A stretch of DNA of 64,000 bases from Macrotrachela quadricornifera (taxonomy: Eukaryota; Rotifera; Eurotatoria; Philodinida; Philodinidae): NCBI GenBank assembly GCA_022393335.1, contig JAJEKB010020966.1, positions 1,045,147 through 1,109,146 on the forward strand. Reading direction: 5' to 3'. The notes under the pieces are model-generated. The model worked only from the letters and a program-made list of their open reading frames with translations. It had not been told where the DNA came from and did no database searches. A program made the position numbers and the translations under genes. Positions 47,085 through 59,861 of the stretch are shown piece by piece (positions within the stretch are counted from its first letter, which is position 1; each line of letters opens with the position of its first letter).

Positions 47085-49483
47085 CTGATGAATAAGCCAT
47101 ATATATTTCAGCTATTGATTTTTTGTTGATTAATTCACGATTTCATCTGAGAGAAATAAAAGAATGAATATAGATGGATATTTATATGTACGTGTGCGCG
47201 ACGAAAGGAACTCTGAGTTTTGAAGGTGCGAAAACGAATAGTAATAAGACAATGTAAGTATATAAGTAGGTACATAGAGATCTTTACACTGGTTTTTTTC
47301 CAACAAAAAAGTCTGTTTAACTCGAATTCGTGCGAACTACATGCATCAATTTAACACTAAATAAAGTTAAAGAATAAAAAGCATTTATTCTCACATCTTC
47401 CAAAAAAATATACTACTTTTGTTATTAATTGTTAATTAAACAACTATGATATATGAAATAGAAAGAGTCATTTAATTAGTAATCAATCACAATTTAAACT
47501 GGAATGAGAAGTATTTAATTGAAGATGATAAAAAAAAGAATTTTGGAATTCCTATGCTACTTCTAACTGGAGCCCATAAATAAGAGAATGGCTTCTCCTA
47601 TTTAATTGAGTGATATTTGAATGATGAATATTGATTCCTTATATAACATTGACTATTTATTGATCAAGCGACCGGCTTCGTTGTTCATATTTGTCTGTAT
47701 TTTCATTCATATGTCTGTCATGTAAAACAATGAACGAAAAAGTGTTTATATTAGAGGTCTGTGACTCAGCTGAAAAGTTACTTCGTCATCGTCGTATCCC
47801 GTCCTGCCTTCCTAAGAACTCAACATAAAAAGAGATTCTTGGTATATATCTTTTCAACTACATGTAACAATCAGTATTTGCTTGATTTAGAAATATGAAA
47901 TCAAATGCATTTGATACATGTTCATAGTTACAAAAAGCAGAATTTAGAAATATATAATAAGACTATTACTTGGATTTTGCCATCATGATTTCGACTTGTT
48001 CACATAACGCTCCACTTCGTTCATAAATTAAAATAAACGTGTGTGCTATGTTGTAGAGTATAACAGTAATTGCCGTTTTTTTAGTCACGAATCTTTCTGT
48101 TTCACTCTGAATTACTTTGAAAGTAAAGATACACTTTAATATCTAGATTTGTACCCTTACTAATAAATATTTTGTTAACTACCAAGTAAGATCTTTCTTT
48201 TAGCCAAAGAATAACTTTTCTCCTTTTCTCTACATTGAGATATTGTCAAACTACAACTTGATCGATGTTGCTATAACAACGTTATACAATACAAAAACCT
48301 TTCTCAAAATTCAAGAGTTCCACGTAGAAACTTCGTTTTCATACAAAAGATAAAACACTGGGTTGCATTGAATAGCGTTCGAACGGACTTTCTAAGTGTC
48401 AGAACTTTCGAAATAATTGATGAAAAAAGTGTGTCAAAAACACAACACAATTACGTTTGAATAAGCTGGTTAACATTTTGGAAATATTTGTAAGAAGCCT
48501 GATAGATGTTGTTAGAGATTTGACATATATTCTGCAAAATTTGAATCGTAACGAAATGGGACGAATAGTCAAAACTTCGCACCACTCTTGGCGAAATGAG
48601 GTAGTATAAGTTGGTGATTTGCGAATTTTTGATCTAAATCACAGATTGAGTCTCATCGATTCACTACACAATCAGAAACTAGTAGATATCAAACGCCTTT
48701 AATACTAGTCAGGATTAGTCTGAATTTTCATCTACATGTGTCATGACTAGTTCTTTTTGAAAGAGTGTGCCATCCATCCTAGTCCAAAAACCGTCAAGAC
48801 CACAATTCCTTTGAACGAAATCGTGTTACTGATGCATTCAAATTGATTAATAATAAAAAACAAAAGAAATAAAATATAAAAAGAAAAATTTTCCAGTATC
48901 TGCATCATTTATGAAAAGTAATCAATGAATATCAGATGCATTTAGATTATGCACTAATGAGTAGAATAACAATCAAATTATTGAATGTCTTCTATTGAAA
49001 TCTTTATAGATGGTTTATTAAACACGATCTGTTCTAATATAATTAGTCTTATTATATTTTGTATTTTTATATGTTGAAAGTGTATGAGTATATTGATGCT
49101 TAAAGGGAGTAGAAGTACAAAAATAAACAACATTCATCTCCTAACGACAAATATTAATTTATATATTTTATAAAAAAAGAATCTTTAAACTTTTTATGCT
49201 ATATCATAGTTTAGTGTTATTTTACTTAGAATTATCCAAAAGTAGTGGCCTCCCCGCATCTTAATTTCATATAAAAATCTTAAGAAAAATTTCTTTTTCT
49301 ATGAACAGATAGAGCATCATTTACTCTATTTTTCTATGCTATTTGATCATGCTATTTAACTGTTGTAATAGTAATAAAATTTTCATGATACTGTCTTTTT
49401 TGTAAGTCTGAAATAATATTAATCTAGGGAGATTATGGTCATTATTTCAAATAGAAGTCATAATAAATTTTATATAAAATGAA
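47085..49483. other. 2.4-kb gene-poor region
   Basis: No ORF, domain or repeat recognised. Confidence 0.4.
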
Positions 49484-49704
49484 AGCTCGTCAAAAATGGA
49501 GTTTATCTGTATTAGACAATAATAGATTCTCATGACATTTTATGCAAAATGTTGAGAGTTTTCAGAATTTTATGAACTATAGGCTCATATGCAGATTATG
49601 TGCCCTAATGTTCATAAAATTCTAGAAATTTCGAACATTCCACATAGAAAGTCTTCGGAACCTCTTATTGTCTAATATAGATAAAGTCTATTTTTGATGA
49701 GTTT
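49484..49704. mobile_element. Small palindromic MITE
   Basis: The left half starts AAGCTCGTCAAAAATGGAGT and the right half ends ACTTTATCTATATTAGACAA in complement, followed by TTTTTGATGAGTTT. Inner CAGAATTTTATGAACT pairs with TGTTCATAAAATTCTA. The halves are about 95 bp each with a short centre. No ORF. Confidence 0.75.
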
Positions 49705-50089
49705 ATAGTACACTATTGCTACGAGATGAATTTACAAAAAGAATAGTATTATCGAAATATTATTGTTATTCTGTCCGCTAAATAGTAAATCTTCTCTCAT
49801 TTTATGTAATATGTCAATCTCTTAATAAAACATTTATCTAATAATAAAATCAGTTGAAAATTCAAACATAAATTTGTTCTTTATTGTATTGAAATTATTA
49901 ATGAAGTTAATTACTATTTCATAAAATCTATTTTATAATTGGAAGAATTTCTTCAGTTGATGCTATAAATATATTTGTTGATTTTTTTTCGAAGAATTTC
50001 TCTCAAATAAAAACTAAAATATTATTATTGTTTGATTCAACTTGTCGTAAAAAACCTTGATTTCCTATTTCATTGTGCATTCTATTCTT

Positions 50090-50235
50090 TTTAACCTTTA
50101 TCGGTAAAAACGGAAGTAATATAATTTAGTATGAATAAAACGATTGAATTGTATTTATTACTCGGGAAAGAAAAAGGAAACAGGTCCGATTATAGAATGA
50201 AAACATTTATTAGATTTATTAAACAATATTTATTT
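50090..50235 (+). repeat. Direct repeat shared with 54010-54170
   Basis: TTTAACC, then AAAACGGAAGT, ATATAATTTAGTATGAATAA, AACGATTGAA and CATTTATTAGAT occur in the same order and orientation in both places, roughly 75-80% alike by eye. Copy 1 lies upstream of the ORF at 50574 and copy 2 just beyond the 3' end of the RFX gene. A short related word (TGATATGATCTCTT-AATTAAAGAGAA type) recurs at about 50265, 51117 and 54207. Confidence 0.65.
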
Positions 50236-50573
50236 TTTTTTTTAAATCTAATGTTTTGTCATTAATAAAGTGATGTGATCAAGAAAATTTAATTAAAATA
50301 ATAAATCTTTATTTAATCTTCTTCTAAAAAATAATAATTTAATATAATAAATCTTATTATATTATTAGAATTAATCTTATAAATAAAAAATAAATCCGAG
50401 ATTTTATTAAATGAAAAAGTCAATATAATAATTACTTTCTAGATAAAAATATTTTCACTCTCTCTCTTTCTCTTCTTTTCTCTTTCTTCCCACAATTATC
50501 GATGAATGTTTAAAAGAAGAAGAAAAAAAAGAAACTAACTGTCATATAAAAAATAAACACATACTGTCGATCA

Positions 50574-51107
50574 ATGTCATCTTTATCGTTAATATTTATT
50601 TGGTTAGATAAACGTATTGGAAATTTACCAGGTGGAAATAAAATATTAAAAGAAAAATTTCGAAAAATACTTACACCAATTCGACAATTTGATAAACCAA
50701 CATCTTGTCAAGATTTTATTGAACAATCATTAAAAGATAAACATATTCTATTTATAACATCAAATACATATGCAGATGAAATATTTCTTAAAAAAATTGC
50801 TTCATTATCAAATATATATCGTATGTATGTTTATAATCAAGAAGGAAATGATTATCAAATAAATGATGGAAATCTTGTTAAAAAATTGGGTTTAGAAAGA
50901 ATTATACAATTTGATGAACGTCTTTATGAAAAAATAATTTTAGATTTAGTTGATATTTATTCACATGAAGCTAATCGATTGGGAAAAGGAAAAGAAGCTA
51001 AAGAATTATTTGAATATGCTATTAAATTACTTGATACAATTGATGATAAAGATCAAGATATACAACAATTAGAAAACAATTTAATATCTCGTATAAATCA
51101 TTTTTGA
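50574..51107 (+). CDS. Single-exon protein resembling the N-terminal domain of bdelloid TPR/ART proteins
   Basis: 177 codons, no intron. The N-terminus has FIWLDKRIGNLPGGNK, then DFIEQSLKDKHILFITSN and IYRMYVYNQEG. This alternating pattern I associate, from memory only, with the N-terminal module of bdelloid proteins that carry TPR (kinesin-light-chain-like) or ADP-ribosyltransferase domains. Residues 130-160 (SHEANRLGKGKEAKELFEYAIKLL) look like a single TPR-like helix pair, and then the protein stops. It may therefore be a truncated member or a stand-alone module. No signal peptide or membrane segment. An ART gene lies 3.5 kb upstream but is unconnected. Biochemical role unknown. Confidence 0.6.
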   Translation: MSSLSLIFIWLDKRIGNLPGGNKILKEKFRKILTPIRQFDKPTSCQDFIEQSLKDKHILFITSNTYADEIFLKKIASLSNIYRMYVYNQEGNDYQINDGNLVKKLGLERIIQFDERLYEKIILDLVDIYSHEANRLGKGKEAKELFEYAIKLLDTIDDKDQDIQQLENNLISRINHF

Positions 51108-51479
51108 TTTTCTTGAATAAATAATGTGATGTTCTCTTAATTAAAGAGAATGAGTCTTCTTTTGTTTTGCGAATACAAAAGAAGAGAAATATAATTTTTA
51201 ATGGAAGAATTTGAATCTTCAGTTTTAATCAAAAGATAGCCTCTGAAATTCTTTATAAAATCATATATGACTCAATCCGAAAACTCGTTTAGATATATTT
51301 AAAAAAAAATGGAAAGTAAAGACTTACAAAAATTTGTCATGATTTAGGTAGGGATGGTTTCAAAGCGAACAATAAATTTATGGATTAAGATGATAAAAAA
51401 CACCGGCTCCATCAATCTCCTGTTTGTCCAAGTATAGCTCGTTTAAATATTAATATCTTGAAGGCAAAACATCGACTAA
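51108..51479. other. Spacer
   Basis: No gene. From about 51350 the plus strand already shows traces of the transposase relic described next. Confidence 0.35.
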
Positions 51480-51950
51480 ATCAAAAGAAGCGATCAGGTT
51501 GAGTGTCTGTGGTGAAGCATTAACAGGACCTGTGATTTTCGAAGATGGAAGAATGGATGCAAAAAGGTAGATTGATGAAGTTCTTTCAATAGTTTTAAAA
51601 TTTGACAACAAAATGTTGGGAAACAACTGAACATATCAGCAAGACGATGCAAAACCTCACATGCATTACCTGAGTAAAAAATGATGTGCTGATCATTTTC
51701 CTGCATTCATCCCGAAGGATCGATGGCCACCTAATTCACCGAATTTATGTCCATTAGATTACAGATTATAGAATGAGTTAGGTGAATCTATGGACTGGAA
51801 CCACGTGACAACAAAGAAAGCATTGATGAACGAAATAAAACGTTCTGTCAAAAAGATTGGAAAAGAAAAAATTTTACGTTCTATACTGGATTTTACCGTA
51901 GGAATTCGTCTAATTCAGAAAAATGGAGGAGACTATATTTGTTAAGTAAA
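51480..51950 (+). mobile_element. Decayed Tc1/mariner-type transposase (C-terminal half)
   Basis: Plus-strand frame with stops. LTGPVIFEDGRMDAKR is followed by IDEVLSIVLKF, then YQQDDAKPHMHYLS, where the second catalytic aspartate region of DDE transposases lies. Next come FPAFIPKDRWPPNSPNLCPLDY (the third acidic region, PPNSPDLNPLDY type) and NHVTTKKALMNEIKRSVKKI. At least four stop codons occur, so it is dead. The N-terminal helix-turn-helix part and terminal repeats were not found. Confidence 0.75.
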
Positions 51951-54331
51951 ATATATCATTTTGTGCAAAATTTCAAGGGCTATCTTTTGGTAAAAAGTTA
52001 TGTTTTAATCGGCGAGAAAATAGAGGAGAAATGTTTTTTTAAATCAACTATAGAATGCGTAAACCATATGCATGCCGTTTGATTGTTCGTGTGCTGCTTG
52101 TACAAGAACAATATGACCTAGTATGGTATAGTATCTGTGGATAAAACTTTCATGTTAAAGAATATTGTGCACAAGAAGCAAATTTCGAATTAATATCAAC
52201 CATCTTAGTACAATCTTCAACCAGTTAATGTTCATAAATTTTCATATAGTCAATTAAACTGATAAAATAACATTTTCATTGTTGCATACTATAACAGTCT
52301 ATCAGAATAGATTGCATGTTACATAGTGTATACTTTATTAAGTATTTTGTGATCATTAATATGCTACATTCACAACAAAAGAAAGTAATGAAAGAAAAAA
52401 TAATCTGGCTTAGAACGAGAATATGAGAGGCAGTTCTTTTGATTTATCGATTTGTTAATAGTGACTATATTTCTATGATAATTCTATTGATGCTTTACTT
52501 CTTCTATTTCATTGATGGGTTCATTAAGGTCGACGTAAACTTGTTTAGTTTTTAATAGTAGATCAATAGTCTTGTTAAAACTCTAATCATAACAATTACC
52601 GGATTAGGTGAAGGTAAAATGAGAGAATGCAGCAATGAATATCAATTACATTAATTTTATAAATGCGATAACCAAATTCAAGATAGCTAAAAGTAGATCT
52701 TATGTTGTACAAACAGGCCGAAAGCTAACGGTTCACTAATGATTCATTTTCTAGTTGTGATGAAGAGAACCATTCTCATAGTAAATGACGTGTATATGAC
52801 TGTCATTTATCGTCGGATACAAACCGGATGAAAACTAGCGGTATACCGCCAGTTTTTTCCCGATAACCAGGGTTGATCGGTGCTCATATGTACAGCTATT
52901 CAGTACCCGTTTGCCTCTTTTTTTAGTATGTCTTTATAGCAAAATTGAATAGATATTTTTAAATTCATACGATTTTTATTTCGACCGAAATAAAAATAAT
53001 AAGAAGTAAATTTTACAAAAAAAATTAGTATAAAAATTAATAAAACCAATAAAAAAAATAAATCTAAAACTAATAAATAAAAAGACTAAATATTTAAAAG
53101 TTAAATATAAAAGAAATGAATGCTTACTTGAACTTTGTCGTCGTTAAGATGTATTCGTGTCTTTCAGCAAGTAAAGAAACGAAATAAATAAAGCGGCACA
53201 TGTACATATACATATATCTTTTTTTCCGTTCTGTATAGCCATTCGCTTTCTACTATATAAAGTTCATCCGAAGATTATTGATGAATCGTGGCTTACCGTT
53301 AAAACTGATCCGGTATTCGTGACATGGGAAGTATTTCGTGAATAAAAACAGATGATTTTCTTCACATCCATCAAAGATAGCAGAGGAATTGATTATCGCT
53401 GATTTTCCAATTTACACTTCATCATTATAATTAGAAGGAAAAAGACAATATATAATGTTCATCGATTTCAGGATCTAGTTCTTGTTTTTCATCTTCTAAT
53501 TATCAAATTCTAAAGTAATAAATGAACTATGATATTTCCATGTCGTTCAAACTAGTACAAATCTCTTGGCTGTCCACAGTTTACCCATAGAGAAGAAATC
53601 TTAAAAGTAGTAAGAGCGCAATTGTATATGACTCATTTACTATTTTATTTAATCATGGGACATATTCGACTTTGTGCTAAATTAACAAGATTAAAATATT
53701 AGCGGTTGCTAGTTTACCTAAATGAAGATATGAAAACTTTACTGTATATACAGAGTATATAGGATGTCCACAATTTAAAATTTCATCAAAATATATTTTT
53801 TGCTGATAGTTGAATAGAATTCATCGAGTTGTATTACAAAAAGTATGCTTGAAATTTAAAAACATTTTTACGATCAATCGAATATTTTCGAGACATATTG
53901 AAAAATTTTTCTTAAATAAAATATTATTCATGCTTGATTTAACTCATCTTAATTAAACTATTGTATCTAATCGAGTTGATTTCTTATTTGATTGTGTAAC
54001 GTGTATGCCTTTTTTAACCTCGATCGATGAAAACGGAAGTCATATAATTTAGTATGAATAAAACGATTGAAGAATATCTATTACTCAACAACTTTATTGC
54101 TTTGGTAAAAAAAAGGAAATATTTCCGATTTGAAAATAAAGACATTTATTAGATCAATTAAATAAAAAATAATTTTGTATCTTAAATAAATTATTTTTCT
54201 TTTCGTGAGTAAATGATATGATCTCTTCTGAATTAAAGAGAACGGTTATTTATTTGAAGACACCAAAAAAAAAAAAAAGAAAAAGAAAAAGGAACAAAAT
54301 CTAATACAGAACAAATAAATTTACAGAAAAA
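51951..54331. other. Intergenic region with a fragment of MITE family B
   Basis: At about 53672-53725 AATTAACAAGATTAAAATAT followed by TAGCGGTTGCTAGTTT matches the arm of the family B MITEs (21474, 60422), so a half copy is present. Near 52845 a short palindrome AACTAGCGGTATACCGCCAGTT occurs. 54010-54170 repeats 50090-50235. No gene. Confidence 0.45.
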
Positions 54332-56973
54332 CTAGACAGCAACAGGTTCATCAATTGTTTTAAGTCTTTTAACTGATGAATCCGAATCTTTTTCATTTTG
54401 TTGTGTTGAATTCGTTGTTGTTGTTGTTGTTGTCGTTGTTGTTGGTTGTTGACTTGTTAATTTTGCAGCTGATACTAATTTATTTATTATTGGTAATTGA
54501 ACAGTCGAACCGGACAATGTTACTATTTGTGCCTAATTTAAAAAAAAAAGGAATTATTTTTTTCAAATGTGTTTTGTTTTTGTTACCGGTGAAAGTGTAT
54601 CTTTTTTAACAACCAATGAAATTTTTGGTTGAATATTTCGACGTTCAATTGAAATACTTGATGCTATTCCATTTGATGAATTAACACCATCATATATCGA
54701 TAATTTATTTTGAAGAGTTAACTTAAACAAAAAAAAAAAAAAAAGATCATTTAATTTTTTTTTTCTATAATTACTTCAGCCATAACAGCAATAGGTGTTT
54801 TCTGTGTATGTAATGCTATTTTATGTTCAATTAAATAAAATAAATATTCATCATAAAGAAGACGAATTAAATGAAATGAACCAAATGATGCTGCACTACG
54901 TAATGTTAAATCTCTTATAACCATTGAACAATAATAAGACCAATTTAAAAGTATTTGTTTAGCTTGTTTTGTATATTTTTCTGGTGATAAATTTGAATAT
55001 GGTTTAAGTAAATCATTTAATAATAAATCAAGCCATTGTGACCAATCTTCTAATGTTGATTGTGATGATAAATGATTTTTAAATTCTCTTTCAATACGAA
55101 ATACTAAATTATCATCACATTCACATATCCACCAAGCTTGTTCCTAACAAATATAAAAGAAAACCAAATTTTTATTTTATATAAAAAAAAAAAGAAGAGA
55201 TTAAAACAAACTTGAACATTATGAAAATCAACTTTATTTAAATCAGCTAACATTTGATTAACTTGTGTTGAATTAAGAAGTACAGCACGTGCTGCTTGTG
55301 CTAAATGATTTAATGATGTATAACGTCTTAATGTCATTGCAAATGCATTTATTATTGTTAATTTTATTGTTTTTAATCTTTCAGGAAGATGACCTAAAGC
55401 TCCACGAAGCCAACCATCAACACTTTTACCAAATGTTCGAATTGATTGAGTTGCACTTGCTGAATTAAAAAGACTATATTAAAAAAAAATTTATTATTAG
55501 ATAATACTAACTTGGCATAGGTGATAAAATATCTACAATTAATCTTTCAACTAATTGTTGATATAATTGATAATCAGAATTTTTAATAAATTCTTGAACA
55601 TTATTTAATGAACATATTGAATGAAATAATGTCAATGGAATAGTTTCATCACGTCCTGTTTGTGACCAAAAATTATACCATATTTGTTCAACAGAACCAA
55701 AATCTAATGTTGTTATAACATCAAATAATTTCTAAAATAAAAATTAAAAATAAATATTTAGTTTTTGTGTTTTTTTTAAAAATATTTTATTTACAAGACA
55801 ATGATCTTTATAAATATTTTCAAAACGTTTTATATCATCTTGTATAATTCCTTCAGGTAATTGTATATTTGAATCAATTTGTATTATTTCATTTATAATA
55901 AATGAATTATTTTCATGTATAAATTGTTTTGTATCTGTTTGTGATAATGTTGATTCTGATTGTGATGAATATGATTGATCATTTATATTTGGTTTATTTT
56001 CAGGTGATGAACCATCATTTGATGTTGACCAACGACGATTTTTAAAATTAGCAAATGCATTATTACCACGAAATGTTAAACCACCATGTTCATCCGAAAA
56101 AGCATTTAATGATGAATTTTGTTTAACACGTATACCATAATAATGATATTTTGAATTACCTCGTGTACCTAAACGACGTGTACGAAGACCAAGAAAAACC
56201 GAACGTATTAATTTTCCAAATGATGCAGGATTAACAGCTTCTAATTTTTGTTCAGAACAATGTTGTAAATAAAATGAATATAATGTTGAACGACGAAGTG
56301 AACAACCTTCAGCTGGTTCAAAATTATCAACTAACCATTGAACCTAAATATATATATATATATATTAATTCAATAGTGTAAATATTTTTTTGTTTGTTAC
56401 TGTTGCTGGTGATGCTCGTGTTGTATGTGTTAATGGTTGTGAACCACTTTCTAATGATGGAACAAAATATCCACCTGTACAGGATAATATATGATGAGAA
56501 AATCCATCCGATGATGCACTCTTAAAAAATAAAAATATTTATAATAAAAAGAAAAAAAATTTCGATCTTTTTTTTTTATTTACTGATGATTGTGGTTGAA
56601 AGAAAGAATTTGTTCCTGTATAAAGTGTTCCATCACTTGAATTGAATTGAAATTGACTTAAAAATAAATAGAAAAAGTTAAAAAAAAAGGAAAATATATT
56701 AATTTAATACATACACAGGACCAGATATATTATTTGAATTTTGATTTATTTGAGAATTTTGATTTGGTGGATGTGCTTTAGCAATAATAACTCTTCCTGT
56801 TGTTTGATTTCCATTTGTTTCTCCACTTGTTGGATTTGTTGTTGCAACTAAATATTGTCCTGCTTGACCATTTAAACGTGATTCATTCTTAATAGAAAAA
56901 AAGTATTTTCCAAAAAAATAAAAAAAATTTTTTTAATTTTTACTCGTATTGGAAGTGTTGTTGATGATGACAT
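54332..56973 (-). CDS. RFX: RFX-family transcription factor (RFX1/2/3 type)
   Basis: Ten exons: 56973-56944, 56887-56715, 56656-56584, 56520-56401, 56343-55795, 55731-55512, 55459-55212, 55143-54775, 54721-54587 and 54532-54332. The introns are 52-68 bp and the product is 705 residues. Residues 133-208 are the winged-helix RFX DNA-binding domain: VQWLVDNFEPAEGCSLRRST, SFGKLIRSVFLGLRTRRLGT and RGNSKYHYYGIRVK. Downstream, the extended B/C and dimerisation domains are recognisable (TLRRYTSLNHLAQAARAVLL, RDLTLRSAASFGSFHLIRLL, YDEYLFYLIEHKIA). The N-terminus is Gln/Asn-rich and the tail has a poly-Thr run. RFX1-3 proteins bind X-box motifs and drive ciliary genes, which suits a ciliated animal. 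Exon 7 needs the acceptor TTCAG|CAAG rather than one 14 bases earlier. Confidence 0.95.
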
Positions 56974-57413
56974 TGTTAAAACTTAAAAGATAAATATATA
57001 ATCGAATATCCATATTTAATAGATAATTTTAATTTTTTTGATCTTTTGTTTTAAATTTTTTTTTTTTTTTTTATTTTTTTATTATAAGAAATGTCAAAAA
57101 TATAAAACTTTGTTTTCTTTAAGAAAAGTTTCGTTATGGTAACCCGTTTTTTTTCTTTATTTTTTACTGACCTGACGACGGTTACTTGACAAGAATACGA
57201 AAGATCTCGATGACTACCGTTACTTTAGTCAAAAGCAATAAGAGAAAAAAGAATGACACCAAGCAACGGTCGTCCAAGCATTCTGTTACCTAGGGGTCAC
57301 ATTCATATCATAGACAAACATACATTACTATGGTGCATTATTTTATATTATTTATGCATTTACATTTATTTATTATAGATGTCGCTATTTTATTATAAAA
57401 AAAATAAAATAAT
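56974..57413. other. Spacer between RFX 5' end and the oxidase 3' end
   Basis: 440 bp, T-rich, no gene. The RFX promoter should lie here. Confidence 0.5.
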
Positions 57414-58845
57414 TTATGAAAATACATTTTCAAGATAATCATTTATAAAAAGATCATTCGGATCAAATTCTCGACGTTTTTGATGAAATAAAGTCCAATT
57501 TGAATAAAGTTTTGAAAAATCTTCACCTTTTAATGGATGTTCTTTAGCCCAATGTGGTCTACCATGATATTTATAACATATTGATTCAAATAAATCAAAA
57601 AATGCTCGATGTTCAGTATGTGTTCTTCCATATGGACGATAAGCAACAGTATTTATCCAACATGTTTTACGTTTATATGCAGGTGATAAATATGATAAAT
57701 CTTCTTCTTTACTAAAACGTATTTCAATTGGAAAATGTACATTTTGATGATTATTTTCCATTATATTTTCTAATTCATAAAGACATGATACAGCTTCATC
57801 TAATGGTATTGCCCATTCACTTGCATATTGATAAAATAAACAATCAAAATTAAATAATTTATCACAACGATCTATTATATGATATGATCGTCCATCTAAT
57901 TTAGCATATATATTATTTATAGTTCGAACTAAATTTGGTATATATAATGAAATATAAAATAAAAATTCTAAAAGATGGTGACCTAAAAAATAAAAGGTAA
58001 AAATATTATTTTTCTTTTGTCTCGGTAAATTATACCAATTAATGAATATCTAAACCAAGAAAAAATTTTTGATAAAAATGATTTTTTATTATTTATTTCT
58101 CTTGGTTGAATACGAGTTAAATTAAAAGCAATACCAAAATTTGTATGTGGATACCACATATAACGAAAATGATCTGATGATGAATAATGTATAGGTAATG
58201 TATTTAAAAATGTATGAAATTCTAATAAATTTTGATTTAATTCCAAATAAAATAATGGACATACTTGTAAACGTACACTAATTATAATACCAAATGTACC
58301 TAAACAACATGTTAAACAACGAAATAAATCTTCATCATCTTCTAAACGATATTCTTTTAATTCTCCATTTAATTTCATTAAAGTTATTGATCGAACATAT
58401 GATGATAATGAACCATATTTAATTCCTAATTTTAGATAGAAAAATATTAATTATTTTTTTTTTTTAAATATAAACCTGATCCATGAGTAGCTGTAGATAT
58501 AATACCAGCTATAGTTAATGCACTAACAGAACCTTGAACAGGTAATGAAAGATTATGTTGTGGAAGAATATCATTAAGAGTACTTAAAAGTACTCCACTT
58601 TGACAATGAATTTCAAAATTTTTTTCATTAATTTCAATAATTTTATTAAAATTTTTCATTGATATTAAAACATGATTTGACATTGAAAGTGCCGATGGAG
58701 AATGTGCACAACCAATAACACGAATTTTTAAATTTTTTGTATTTATTTCATTTAAGATTGATTGAAGTGAATCAATTGATGTTGGTTCAAAATATAAACG
58801 AGGACGACAATGAAATGTTCTAGCCCAATTCCAAAATTCATTCAT
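57414..58845 (-). CDS. L-gulonolactone oxidase / aldonolactone oxidase, FAD-linked
   Basis: Three exons: 58845-58476, 58425-58036 and 57982-57414, with introns of 51 and 53 bp. The product is 442 residues, against 440 in rat GULO. The FAD-binding domain carries VIGCAHSPSALS, where His48 corresponds to the histidine that binds FAD covalently, and GSVSALTIAGIISTATHGSG. The C-terminus has the family's HWAK motif (residues 397-400) and FDPNDLFINDYL. Enzymes of this group oxidise L-gulono- or D-arabinono-1,4-lactone with O2 as the last step of ascorbate or erythroascorbate synthesis. The exact substrate cannot be read from sequence. The frame is intact and all motifs are present, so the gene should be active. 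It lies head-to-tail with RFX and the next gene on the same strand. Confidence 0.92.
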
Positions 58846-59155
58846 TTTTCTTTCTATTTTTAATTTTTATTTTAAAACCATAAATCAGACAATATCATTC
58901 GTTGATTTTATAATTTAAAAAAAAAAAAAAAAAAAATTTTTTTGTCTAATTTTACAATCTATTTTTCTTATCATATCATATCATATCATATATCCTATTT
59001 AATTTTATAGATAAAATAAACCAATCCATTTTATTTTTCTTTAAAAAAAAATTTTTTTATTAAAAAAACGAAAATTTTTCTTTTTTCTCACATCTTTAAA
59101 TTTTTATTGAACAAAAATCAATAAATAGAATAACATATATATATATATGTAGATG
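58846..59155. other. Spacer with A/T runs and a small ATATC microsatellite
   Basis: Long A and T tracts. At about 58970-58990 the pentamer ATATC or TCATA is repeated four times. No gene. Confidence 0.5.
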
Positions 59156-59861
59156 TCAGTGAATATTATTATGTTTACATTTTAAACAAATATTCATTGA
59201 AAGACATTCTAATCGTTTATCTAAATCTTCAAGTGTTTTATTTAATTTTGATAAATCATCTCGACTGTCTAATAATTTTGACCATATACATGAATTTATT
59301 TCATAATCTAAAATTTATTTTTAATAGATTTATTTAAAAAGAAAAGAAAAGAAAAGAAATTTAACTATTTGATATTGATGAATAACAACTTTTTATTGAT
59401 TTATCATCTTTCTAAAAAATAAAAAAAAAAAACTAAAAGAAAATTTCAAATTTAATTCAAATAAAAACAAACTAAATATTCATGTGCAGGTATTGGTGGA
59501 TATTTTTCAATTAATTCAGCTAAACATTTATTAAAACGATGTTGATATTTTCGACGATGATTTTTATGACGAATATTAATATTTGTTTTGGAATTTTTAG
59601 CTAATAAAACTCAACAAAAACAAAGAAATATAATTCAAAATATTTATATTTTATACCATTATTATTAATATTAATTGGTAATGTTTGTGTTGATGCTTGT
59701 GTTACATTAATTGTATTAAGAATAATTGGTATTCGTATATGTGAATTATATGAAAGATAACTAGTTTTAGTTTTATTTCTATTTGAACTTAAACTACGAA
59801 TATGATTTCCAAGTATATTTAAAATATTATCTTTCTTTCTTGATAAATCCATTTGAGACAT
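59156..59861 (-). CDS. Unrecognised four-exon gene
   Basis: Exons 59861-59657, 59609-59473, 59411-59366 and 59307-59156 join in frame (introns 47, 61 and 58 bp) to 179 residues. The N-terminal 70 residues are polar and low in complexity. The middle contains a basic helix (RHKNHRRKYQHRFNKCLAEL) followed by EKYPPIPAHEYL. The C-terminal 50 residues (WSKLLDSRDDLSKLNKTLED, then LDKRLECLSMNICLKCKHN) predict a coiled coil ending in a CxxC pair. No signal peptide or membrane segment. I do not recognise the family. The C-terminal coiled coil suggests a protein-binding role, but this is only inference. The good splice signals and preserved frame support a real gene. Confidence 0.65.
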
